Of a stretch of DNA of 5,962 nt, positions 1 through 5,124 are shown piece after piece. The first letter of the stretch is position 1. Every line of letters starts with the position of its first letter. Location: contig WYEE01000048.1 in NCBI GenBank assembly GCA_009904025.1, positions 1 through 5,962 of the forward strand. Direction: 5' to 3'. The DNA is from Thermogladius sp. Its GTDB lineage: Archaea > Thermoproteota > Thermoprotei_A > Sulfolobales > Desulfurococcaceae. The notes under the pieces were generated by a model. The model did no database searches. It was not told the origin of the DNA and saw only the letters and a list, made by a program, of their open reading frames with translations. Both the position numbers and the translations under genes were made by a program.

Positions 1-6
1 TTCCAG

Positions 7-13
7 TTAAATA
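7..13 (+). promoter_or_regulatory. Candidate TATA box of the gar1-tfb operon
   Basis: The sequence TTAAATA resembles an archaeal TATA element. Its centre lies about 44 nt before the TTG start of gar1, which would put transcription initiation near position 35 and leave a leader of roughly 19 nt carrying a GGGGGT ribosome-binding motif. The element lies near the window edge, and the same bases could be the end of an upstream gene: one frame stays open until TAA at 28-30. The call is therefore tentative. Confidence 0.35.
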
Positions 14-37
14 CTGTTGAGATAGGGTAATACCCCT

Positions 38-43
38 GGGGGT
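38..43 (+). promoter_or_regulatory. Putative ribosome binding site of gar1
   Basis: GGGGGT sits 10 nt before the TTG codon at 54. It supports that unusual start, because an in-frame TAG at 48-50 rules out any start further upstream. The motif also forms one half of the small palindrome ACCCC-T-GGGGT at 32-42. Confidence 0.35.
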
Positions 44-53
44 CTAGTAGGGT

Positions 54-329
54 TTGAGGCGTTTGGGTTTCATAGAGATTATCGGTAGAAGTGGCATCCT
101 TATTGTTAAACCCTCTGTAGAGGTGAGAGGCGAGCTAATTGGTGGTTTGGTCTACGACTCTAATCTACGGAGATTGGGTAAAATCGTTGATGTGATTGGC
201 AGGGTCGACGACCCCAGGGTTGTTGTCAAACTAGAGTCCAAGGAACTAGCCTCCACGATTAGAGACTACAACGTGTATTACCAGCCCGGTAAACGAGGAG
301 AGTATAGGAGAGGCGGGGTTCATGGTTAA
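54..329 (+). CDS. gar1: H/ACA ribonucleoprotein subunit Gar1
   Basis: Gar1 is a subunit of the H/ACA guide RNP, which with Cbf5, Nop10 and L7Ae converts uridine to pseudouridine in rRNA. It binds Cbf5 and helps substrate loading and release. The 91-residue protein is the usual length for archaeal Gar1. Residues about 26-60 carry the family's beta-barrel signature, a G-x-x-V-Y-D turn followed by L-G-K-I-V-D-V-I-G-R-V-D-D-P and a V-V-V-K-L strand. The tail (about 79-91) is Gly/Arg-rich and basic (KRGEYRRGG). The start is TTG at 54; an in-frame TAG lies just upstream, and TTG at 63 is the only close alternative. The last 8 nt overlap the start of the TFB gene, so the two are very probably cotranscribed and translationally coupled. 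From memory, gar1 beside tfb is a recurrent archaeal arrangement. Confidence 0.88.
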   Translation: MRRLGFIEIIGRSGILIVKPSVEVRGELIGGLVYDSNLRRLGKIVDVIGRVDDPRVVVKLESKELASTIRDYNVYYQPGKRGEYRRGGVHG

Positions 330-1215
330 AATTGAGGCGGCAACACTGAAATGCCCTGTCTGCGGTAGCGAGACGATAGTGTTCGACTACTCCCTAAACG
401 CGTATGTCTGCTCAGTCTGCGGCACTGTAATAGACGAGAAGCCTATGGACTACGGTATAGAGACTATTGTCCGGGACGATAACACCCCTAGGGTAAGTGG
501 CTCATATACAAACAGGGTTCACGATAAGGGTATAGGTGGGACAGAGATAGCGGGGGGAGTGATAAAACACGTTAAAGAGGGGAGGAGCTGGGTTGCTAGG
601 CAGAAGGATGTTAGAGTTGGTAAAAACGAGAGGATAGTCGAGAAAGCGTTAAAGCATTTAAATGATCTTGTCAAACTCATTAAACCTCCGACAGCTGTAG
701 CTGAGACGGCCGGCGAGATCCTCAGGAAAGCCGTTGAGGGGAAGAACTTCAAGGAGAAAACATTGAAGAGAATGGCTGTAGCATCTCTCTACTTGTCCTA
801 CAAGATACACGGGTATCCCAGACCATTTAAACAATTCGCACTCGACCTTGGTTTAGAGCCCCAGGAGATATGGAATGCTATTAAAATGGTGAGCGAGTCT
901 GTCAAAGATCTTAACAAGAAGCTAACCAGAAACGACCCTCAGACAATTATATCGTTTATAACAAAGAAGGCCAACCTGCCACCTCAGGTGGAGTTTGTGG
1001 CTAGCAAGATAGTATCAGACCTCTTGGACACAGGGCTGGTAAGCGGGAAAGGGCTTTCAAGCCTAGCAGCTTCATCGGTGTACGTTGCATCCATCCTGAC
1101 CGGCCATAGGAGAACTCAAATAGACATAGCTAGAGTTGTCGGTTTAACGGATGTAGCCATTAGAAACTCTTATAGTGAAATAGTGCGGAATCTCGATATT
1201 GTAATAAAAATGTGA
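322..1215 (+). CDS. tfb: Transcription initiation factor B (TFB, TFIIB homologue), divergent paralogue
   Basis: TFB binds the TBP-TATA complex and the BRE, recruits RNA polymerase and assists promoter opening. The N-terminal zinc ribbon is intact (C11, C14, C30, C33). A B-reader/linker stretch follows at about 51-76 and keeps the H-D-K-G core. Two cyclin-like repeats follow at about 100-195 and 205-293. The second repeat ends in the BRE-reading helix-turn-helix (RRTQIDIARVVGLTDVAIRN, 263-282), which is well conserved. At 297 residues the length is typical. The stretch after the ribbon lacks the P-E-W-R motif usual in TFB1-type proteins, and the first cyclin repeat is atypical, so this may be a TFB2-like paralogue. 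ATG at 322 lies within the gar1 3' end and is preceded by GGAGAGG at 307-313. The gene is followed by a T-rich stretch that may end the operon. Confidence 0.93.
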   Translation: MVKIEAATLKCPVCGSETIVFDYSLNAYVCSVCGTVIDEKPMDYGIETIVRDDNTPRVSGSYTNRVHDKGIGGTEIAGGVIKHVKEGRSWVARQKDVRVGKNERIVEKALKHLNDLVKLIKPPTAVAETAGEILRKAVEGKNFKEKTLKRMAVASLYLSYKIHGYPRPFKQFALDLGLEPQEIWNAIKMVSESVKDLNKKLTRNDPQTIISFITKKANLPPQVEFVASKIVSDLLDTGLVSGKGLSSLAASSVYVASILTGHRRTQIDIARVVGLTDVAIRNSYSEIVRNLDIVIKM

Positions 1216-1228
1216 TTTACCCGTATTC

Positions 1229-1237
1229 GGTTTTTCT
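1229..1237 (+). terminator. Possible T-rich terminator after tfb
   Basis: A short pyrimidine run, GGTTTTTCT, lies 13 nt after the TFB stop codon. Archaeal RNA polymerase often terminates at oligo-T tracts without a hairpin, and no stable stem is visible here. The position between tfb and the next candidate promoter fits a transcript end, but five Ts is a modest signal. Confidence 0.35.
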
Positions 1238-1246
1238 CATGTTGAA

Positions 1247-1274
1247 TTATAAACCCTTTACATCAAAATAAATA
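1247..1274 (+). promoter_or_regulatory. Candidate promoter of the TFE-beta gene
   Basis: Two AT-rich boxes occur between tfb and the next gene. TTATAAA at 1247-1253 would place the transcription start near 1275, and AAATAAATA at 1266-1274 would place it near 1295. The 98-bp gap and the T-run just upstream suggest that the downstream gene has its own transcript. The choice of box affects the start codon: neither gives a clean leaderless fit to ATG at 1314, and the leader would be about 20 to 40 nt. Confidence 0.4.
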
Positions 1275-1313
1275 CTTGGCTTAAGAAGCTTGTTTGCCAA
1301 CGGGTTTGATGCC

Positions 1314-1754
1314 ATGGATAGAGAATCCACCGCAGGCAAAATTCTAGAATTCTTATTGGAAAACGAGGGAAGGGATATACTGCAGAGTGATTTATGGAAG
1401 GAGCTAGGTTTATCGAGTAAGGATGTTTCAAAAATTTTGAAAAAACTCGAAGAGGAGGGTTTGATAAAGAGGGAACCGGTAGTGTACAAGGGGAGGAAAA
1501 CATATAAGATAATGGTGTTGTCGGATAGCTTACTCAACTCTGATAAGATAGGGGTTACTCGTTCTGTTGGCAGGTATTTGATGAGGAAGCTGGTTAACGA
1601 GGCATTAGATATCCCGTGTCTATCATGCCCGTATATAAGTAAGTGCTATGAAGGGGGATTCTATGACCCAGTCAACTGCCAGTTCCTAAATGAATGGATT
1701 CTGAGGAATATGCGTGACAGGAAGCAGGGGGCCTCACTTCCCGCTCAACTCTAG
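1314..1754 (+). CDS. TFE-beta (archaeal RPC34/RPC39 homologue), winged-helix and Fe-S cluster protein
   Basis: TFE-beta pairs with TFE-alpha to form the archaeal TFIIE-like factor, which stabilises the open promoter complex; its eukaryotic relative is RNA polymerase III subunit RPC39. The N-terminal 70 residues form a winged helix with the pattern L-W-K-E-L-G-L-S-S-K-D-V-S-K-I-L and a basic wing (KGRKTYKI). The C-terminal part carries cysteines 102, 105, 111 and 122 (CX2CX5CX10C) in the context P-C-L-S-C-P, then C-Y-E-G-G, then N-C-Q-F-L-N-E-W. As I recall it, this matches the cubane 4Fe-4S motif of human RPC39 in spacing and in the E-G-G and E-W residues. The 146-residue length fits a short crenarchaeal form. 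ATG at 1314 is preferred; a TTG at 1290 would add eight residues but lacks a ribosome-binding motif. The neighbouring tfb encodes a partner at the promoter. The 3' end overlaps convergent trm1 by 21 bp. A generic HTH regulator is the less likely alternative. Confidence 0.82.
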   Translation: MDRESTAGKILEFLLENEGRDILQSDLWKELGLSSKDVSKILKKLEEEGLIKREPVVYKGRKTYKIMVLSDSLLNSDKIGVTRSVGRYLMRKLVNEALDIPCLSCPYISKCYEGGFYDPVNCQFLNEWILRNMRDRKQGASLPAQL

Positions 1755-2912
1755 AATAGTGCTCTCCACAATTTTCAAGGGGGCGTTTGTCTTTAAACCA
1801 CGTGGGTCCAGGTGGGTTCTAGACGCCTTGAAGCCCAATTCCTCAAGCCTCTCCACAAGGAGCTCCATATTAGGCATATCAGCCCTGATCTTCCTGCACA
1901 ACAAGTCTAGCCTTATGAAAGGCTCGTTTACACTAAATTCTTTCTGAGCATACTCAACGTATTTTAACACCTCTCTCCTCTGGAGGAACAGCGTCTTCTC
2001 TAAGACGGCTAGAAGCCTCCTTGCAAAGTTCTCATCGCCTATAGGGCAGATCCACAGAGGACCTATAAGCAACGGTCTATTACCGTCGCTGCAATCAAAC
2101 TCCTTGTCTCTATCATACTTGAAACCTCTCTCCAGGGTGGTCGGGCAATACCATATGTAGCCCCTGCACTTGGAGATTACATTAAACGGATTTTTCCTCT
2201 CAGCTACGTAGAAGACACGGTAATAGTGGGCTTTGCTTAGGTATAGTACGGGGGTTATGGTGTAGTTCATCGCGGAGGCTCTTAGAGCAATATTGTACGT
2301 TAGAAGCCTGAGTCCGAGCTCGCTCTTGAAGTCAACGTCGGCGCAGTCAAGCCAATATCTTTTCAAAGTCTTATCTTTGTTAACGCACGCCAACGGACCT
2401 TTATCTGTCGCTGAAACACCTATTAAGGCTTTTTTGCCAAGGGGCTTTAAAGAGCTCTCAATGTAAGGTATGGGGGAGCCATATGGGTCTATATCCACGT
2501 AGTCCACGAAAACACCGGTGAATGTAAGCAGGTTTCCAAGAGCATTCGCCTCCATGTTGAAGGGTGCCAGCTCACTCTCAAGCTTGTTCAACTTGATGTT
2601 CTCTACCATAAAATCAAAGGCTCTAGGATCCACATCGTTGACTATTCCAACACCTCCGGCTTCGAGGGCTATCCTGATCCCTCTTACACCCGTCCCAGCC
2701 AGTAAGTCCACGAAGAAGAATTTTTTATCATTGAAAAACGCTCTCAATGCTAGTATAGTGATATCCCTCGACAACCTGGCCGAGGGATTATAGAATACGG
2801 GCATCCAGGCTGGTTCGACGAGGCCGTCCTCCCTAATATACTCGGATAAATCGGGTACATAAAGCCTGGCCAAGCCTTCCTCAACTAGAACAATCTTCCT
2901 CGGAAGTTTCAC
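1734..2912 (-). CDS. trm1: tRNA (guanine26-N2)-dimethyltransferase Trm1
   Basis: Trm1 uses S-adenosylmethionine to make N2,N2-dimethylguanosine at tRNA position 26. Numbered from the upstream GTG at 2915, the SAM-binding loop is D-L-L-A-G-T-G-V-R-G at 70-79. The acidic N-D-V-D-P motif is at 93-97 and the catalytic D-I-D-P-Y-G-S-P at 141-148. The family's C-terminal signature S-R-T-H-L-D-P-R-G-L-K-T is at 365-376. The length of about 392 residues is typical. The zinc region looks reduced: only C250, C257, C275 and C290 lie where two CxxC pairs are usual. Two tandem GTG codons could start translation; the second (2912) is better spaced from the AGGAGGT motif. It is the last gene of the HTH-THEP1-trm1 set, and its 3' end overlaps the TFE-beta gene tail to tail. 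Confidence 0.92.
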   Translation of the reverse strand: MKLPRKIVLVEEGLARLYVPDLSEYIREDGLVEPAWMPVFYNPSARLSRDITILALRAFFNDKKFFFVDLLAGTGVRGIRIALEAGGVGIVNDVDPRAFDFMVENIKLNKLESELAPFNMEANALGNLLTFTGVFVDYVDIDPYGSPIPYIESSLKPLGKKALIGVSATDKGPLACVNKDKTLKRYWLDCADVDFKSELGLRLLTYNIALRASAMNYTITPVLYLSKAHYYRVFYVAERKNPFNVISKCRGYIWYCPTTLERGFKYDRDKEFDCSDGNRPLLIGPLWICPIGDENFARRLLAVLEKTLFLQRREVLKYVEYAQKEFSVNEPFIRLDLLCRKIRADMPNMELLVERLEELGFKASRTHLDPRGLKTNAPLKIVESTILELSGK

Positions 2913-2916
2913 CACG

Positions 2917-2923
2917 ACCTCCT
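2917..2923 (-). promoter_or_regulatory. Strong ribosome binding site deciding the trm1 start
   Basis: The minus strand reads AGGAGGT in the short gap after the THEP1 stop. It lies 1 nt before the first GTG (2915) and 4 nt before the second GTG (2912). The wider gap is closer to normal spacing, which favours the second codon. Confidence 0.6.
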
Positions 2924-2925
2924 AA

Positions 2926-3468
2926 TCAACCTTTAATTCTCTCGACAACAGACTTCGGGAGAGTTCGATTCAACATATCCCTGTTTTCAAATGTTAAAAA
3001 CAGTTTTTCAGAACTCTCTAATAGCTTCAAGATATCTGGGTCTGAAAGCCGGTGGTGGACTACTAGAATAGAGGGCTTGCCTAAGTGCAAGGCTTCAATT
3101 AGTAGGGGCTTGAAGCTAGGTAGTTTAAGCTCCATTGGGCCAACTTCGTCCACGCATAGGACATCGCTCTTTGCTACAACTTCTTTGCTCAACGCTCTCT
3201 CCACAATTCTATTGGCTTCCCCGACGAATACCCCGTAGGCCCCGACTCTTACATGTGAGGAATAATCTCTTTTAGCTAGCCAAGCCCAGTCTCCTGTAGA
3301 CAAATCCTGTATTTTAAAGCCTATTCTAACCCCCGACATATCTCTTTCTTCAAAAGCAATTAAGCCAGCTACGCTGAGATTGTTTCGTCTAAGCATCTCA
3401 ACGACTCTGTTAAATAGCGTGGACTTGCCTACTCCGGGCCTCCCCGTTATGACAAGCATATAACCCAT
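2926..3468 (-). CDS. THEP1-type nucleoside-triphosphatase (NTPCR family)
   Basis: This P-loop enzyme family hydrolyses NTPs to NDPs in vitro, and its cellular role is not settled. The Walker A motif G-R-P-G-V-G-K-S-T is at residues 9-17 and the Walker B strand V-L-C-V-D-E-V-G at 103-110. Between them lie family features: a G-F-K-I-Q-D-L stretch with a downstream W-L-A (about 50-64) and V-G-A-Y-G-V (75-80). The length of 180 residues matches the family. ATG at 3468 begins 6 nt after the stop of the HTH gene, with GGTGAG at 3483-3478 as ribosome-binding motif inside that gene's last codons. An internal ATG at 3459 is possible and keeps the P-loop intact. It lies between the HTH regulator and trm1 with minimal gaps, so cotranscription is likely; a link with RNA metabolism is only suggested by the neighbours. 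Confidence 0.88.
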   Translation of the reverse strand: MGYMLVITGRPGVGKSTLFNRVVEMLRRNNLSVAGLIAFEERDMSGVRIGFKIQDLSTGDWAWLAKRDYSSHVRVGAYGVFVGEANRIVERALSKEVVAKSDVLCVDEVGPMELKLPSFKPLLIEALHLGKPSILVVHHRLSDPDILKLLESSEKLFLTFENRDMLNRTLPKSVVERIKG

Positions 3469-3474
3469 TTCCTT

Positions 3475-4368
3475 TTACTCACCAAAAATCTCTTTTACCG
3501 CGTGTTTGATTTTTTCAATTTTCTTCTCATCATCTATGAAGATTGGAGCCGACTTTGTTATGCTCGACATCTTCACAGCATTCTCAGTCTTCAACTCCAT
3601 TTCCTCCCTTGAGTAACCGGCTAATTGAACTATAGATACCGATTTATCATCTTTCACGAGAGCGCCATCTACCGGGGTTGTTGAGAACTCGAATACCCTG
3701 AGATGCTTGATCTTCACCGCCTCCGCTAGATTATAGAGCACCTTGTTTTCTACGGGTACCTCGGGTTGATTAAATAGACTTTCATCCATTAGATCCACCT
3801 CCTCGAAGACGTCCTCGCCCATCAAGTTTGCTATTTTAATAGCGGTCTGAATGGAAGTCATAGATCGTTTTGTCTCATATTGATATATTGTTTCCTTTGA
3901 TACATTCAGTTTGTTTGCCACCTCACTCCGGGATAGACCTAGCTCAATTCTTTTCCTTGCGAAGCTCTTGTTGTCTATTCTAAGTAGGTATGTTCCTCTT
4001 AGATTGATGATCAGTGGTCTATTGTTCCGTAAGAAATAGTTTCTCAACAGGTTTTTGTTAACAACGTAGATGTCGTTCCTAACGTAGACTACATCATCCT
4101 CCATCTCATTTCTCCAATATTTCTCGGAGACTATGAGCACTGAAGCCTTGTATGTGGCTGATAATTTTTTTAAATCATCTATCTCTCTTCTGCTAATCCT
4201 CGCCGAATTGTAGACTACTTTCAAAATAATCTTTCTACCGCCAGATCCACCCACAATATCAACACTGCGCCCCTCTTCCGGGTAGTTGATTTCCCTCACA
4301 ATAAAACCGGCCCTGCTAAGTATATCGAGTGTTTCCTCGGTGAGCTCGTCAAGCATTCTACTCCTCAT
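3475..4368 (-). CDS. Predicted Xre-family HTH transcriptional regulator (COG1395 type) with a nuclease-fold-like N-terminal domain
   Basis: The 297-residue protein resembles the archaeal COG1395 group of predicted DNA-binding regulators, whose targets are unknown. The Cro/CI-type helix-turn-helix is at about 136-166, with L-S-R-S-E-V-A-N-K-L-N-V-S-K-E-T-I-Y-Q-Y-E as its core. Residues about 8-105 look like a small alpha/beta domain (V-D-I-V-G, then K-I-I-L-K-V, then A-S-V-L-I-V) reminiscent of the restriction-endonuclease fold. The expected acidic residue of an E-x-K motif is absent, so nuclease activity is unlikely. The C-terminal third (about 205-297) is mixed alpha/beta and may sense a ligand or mediate oligomerisation. 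ATG at 4368 lies about 25 nt from a TATA box, which suits leaderless translation. ATG at 4356 is the alternative and has GAGGAG in front. It heads the unit that continues into THEP1 and trm1 and could be autoregulated. Confidence 0.8.
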   Translation of the reverse strand: MRSRMLDELTEETLDILSRAGFIVREINYPEEGRSVDIVGGSGGRKIILKVVYNSARISRREIDDLKKLSATYKASVLIVSEKYWRNEMEDDVVYVRNDIYVVNKNLLRNYFLRNNRPLIINLRGTYLLRIDNKSFARKRIELGLSRSEVANKLNVSKETIYQYETKRSMTSIQTAIKIANLMGEDVFEEVDLMDESLFNQPEVPVENKVLYNLAEAVKIKHLRVFEFSTTPVDGALVKDDKSVSIVQLAGYSREEMELKTENAVKMSSITKSAPIFIDDEKKIEKIKHAVKEIFGE

Positions 4369-4389
4369 CTATAATACACCGTAGTTCTA

Positions 4390-4396
4390 TTATATA
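4390..4396 (-). promoter_or_regulatory. TATA box for the HTH-THEP1-trm1 operon
   Basis: The minus strand reads TATATAA, centred 25 nt before the ATG at 4368. This is the canonical archaeal distance from TATA box to transcription start, so the transcript probably begins at or very near the start codon. The box sits in the 42-bp gap after flpA and shows that the regulator gene can be transcribed separately from nop5-flpA. Confidence 0.6.
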
Positions 4397-4399
4397 CAA

Positions 4400-4410
4400 A
4401 TCTCCGAGAT
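4400..4410. repeat. Small palindrome upstream of the HTH gene TATA box
   Basis: On the minus strand ATCTC-G-GAGAT is a perfect 5-bp inverted repeat around one base. It directly follows the flpA stop codon and ends 3 nt before TATATAA, in the BRE region. It could be half of an operator for the downstream regulator. An 11-bp palindrome can also occur by chance. Confidence 0.3.
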
Positions 4411-5112
4411 TCATCTTTTGAACCTAGCGTAGACCATAGCGTGGTCTTTGTCATATGGCTCTAGGTGAACCACATCCACTATCTCGAAACCCCTGTTTTT
4501 CAGGGTTTCAATCTCCCTTCTATACACTTCGCTCGGCTCCTTGGTTACGTCAATACTTCTCGCCTTGATGGCTAGAAGTAGGTAGCCTTCGTTCTTAAGG
4601 AAGAAATCAGCGTTGTCGGCTACTACAGAAGCCTGCTCTGGTTGCGCTATGTCTGCGTAGACTCCATCAACCAACTCGACTATATGCCTGTATAGCTGGG
4701 GTTTCCTGGCGTCAGCTAGGATTGGATAGAGGTTCCGTCTTAAGTCCGCCAGGGCCACAAACTCCCTCATGACTCGGGGGGCGAACTCCACACCATATAT
4801 CCTGCCATTCAATCCTATTATATCAGATATATGGCTTGCAGTGGTGCCTGTGGCGACGCCTAGGTATAATATTGAATCACCCTCCCTAATAGGTTGCTCG
4901 CTCAGACCGTTGGCTAAAGCTCCGGCAAGCTTACTTCTATAAGTGTTCCACTCCCTGTACTCAACTCCTCCATGTTTAAACAGCTTCTCCCCGTAGACCC
5001 TGTGACCGGGCACAAGGTTTTTCGTTGCCAGCCTGACACTCCCATCCTCCAACTCAACGATAAAGACACCGTAGTATTTCTCGTGGGGTTTAATAGAGGC
5101 GGCCTCGCTCAT
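4411..5112 (-). CDS. flpA: Fibrillarin-like rRNA/tRNA 2'-O-methyltransferase FlpA
   Basis: FlpA is the catalytic subunit of the box C/D guide RNP, methylating ribose 2'-hydroxyls in rRNA and tRNA with SAM, together with Nop5 and L7Ae. The family signature R-E-W-N-T-Y-R-S-K-L-A is at 53-63 and the SAM motif Y-L-G-V-A-T-G-T-T at 83-91. The acidic ribose-binding E109 lies in G-V-E-F-A-P-R. D134 is in L-A-D-A-R, followed by D-I-A-Q-P-E-Q (154-160), A-I-K-A-R-S-I-D (181-188) and the L-E-P-Y-D-K-D-H end (217-224). At 233 residues it is normal length. ATG at 5112 is chosen because GAGGTGA (5124-5118) lies 5 nt before it. A GTG at 5121 overlapping the nop5 stop would add three residues. It follows nop5 with almost no gap, the usual arrangement for these partners. 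Confidence 0.95.
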   Translation of the reverse strand: MSEAASIKPHEKYYGVFIVELEDGSVRLATKNLVPGHRVYGEKLFKHGGVEYREWNTYRSKLAGALANGLSEQPIREGDSILYLGVATGTTASHISDIIGLNGRIYGVEFAPRVMREFVALADLRRNLYPILADARKPQLYRHIVELVDGVYADIAQPEQASVVADNADFFLKNEGYLLLAIKARSIDVTKEPSEVYRREIETLKNRGFEIVDVVHLEPYDKDHAMVYARFKR

Positions 5113-5117
5113 GGTCT

Positions 5118-5124
5118 TCACCTC
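5118..5124 (-). promoter_or_regulatory. Ribosome binding site of flpA inside the nop5 3' end
   Basis: The minus strand reads GAGGTGA, which includes the nop5 stop TGA, followed by 5 nt and ATG at 5112. This near-perfect motif supports the ATG rather than the upstream GTG at 5121 as the flpA start, and implies translational coupling to nop5. Confidence 0.6.

Noticed and set aside
1..53. C-terminus of an upstream plus-strand gene ending at TAA 28-30
   Set aside because: Only nine residues would be visible and none identifies a family, so it is neither confirmed nor annotated.
519..752. Open frame on the minus strand inside tfb
   Set aside because: It is antisense to the first cyclin repeat of TFB, shows no recognisable domain and has no ribosome-binding motif; it is a shadow of the real gene.
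1216..1313. Gap between tfb and TFE-beta considered for a tRNA or guide RNA
   Set aside because: No T-loop motif, C or D box, H/ACA motif or stable stem was visible; it is explained by a T-rich terminator and AT-rich promoter boxes.
1247..1537. Open frames on the minus strand across the TFE-beta promoter and 5' half
   Set aside because: The translations are Ser/Phe/Pro-rich and low in complexity, typical of the reverse of a Lys/Glu-rich helix-turn-helix gene.
2518..2793. Open frame on the plus strand inside trm1
   Set aside because: It covers the antisense of the conserved SAM-binding region, whose coding strand is certain.
3522..3540. C-box-like ATGATGA on the minus strand, considered as a box C/D guide RNA
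   Set aside because: It falls within the conserved-length HTH coding frame, and no D box (CTGA) lies at a suitable distance downstream.
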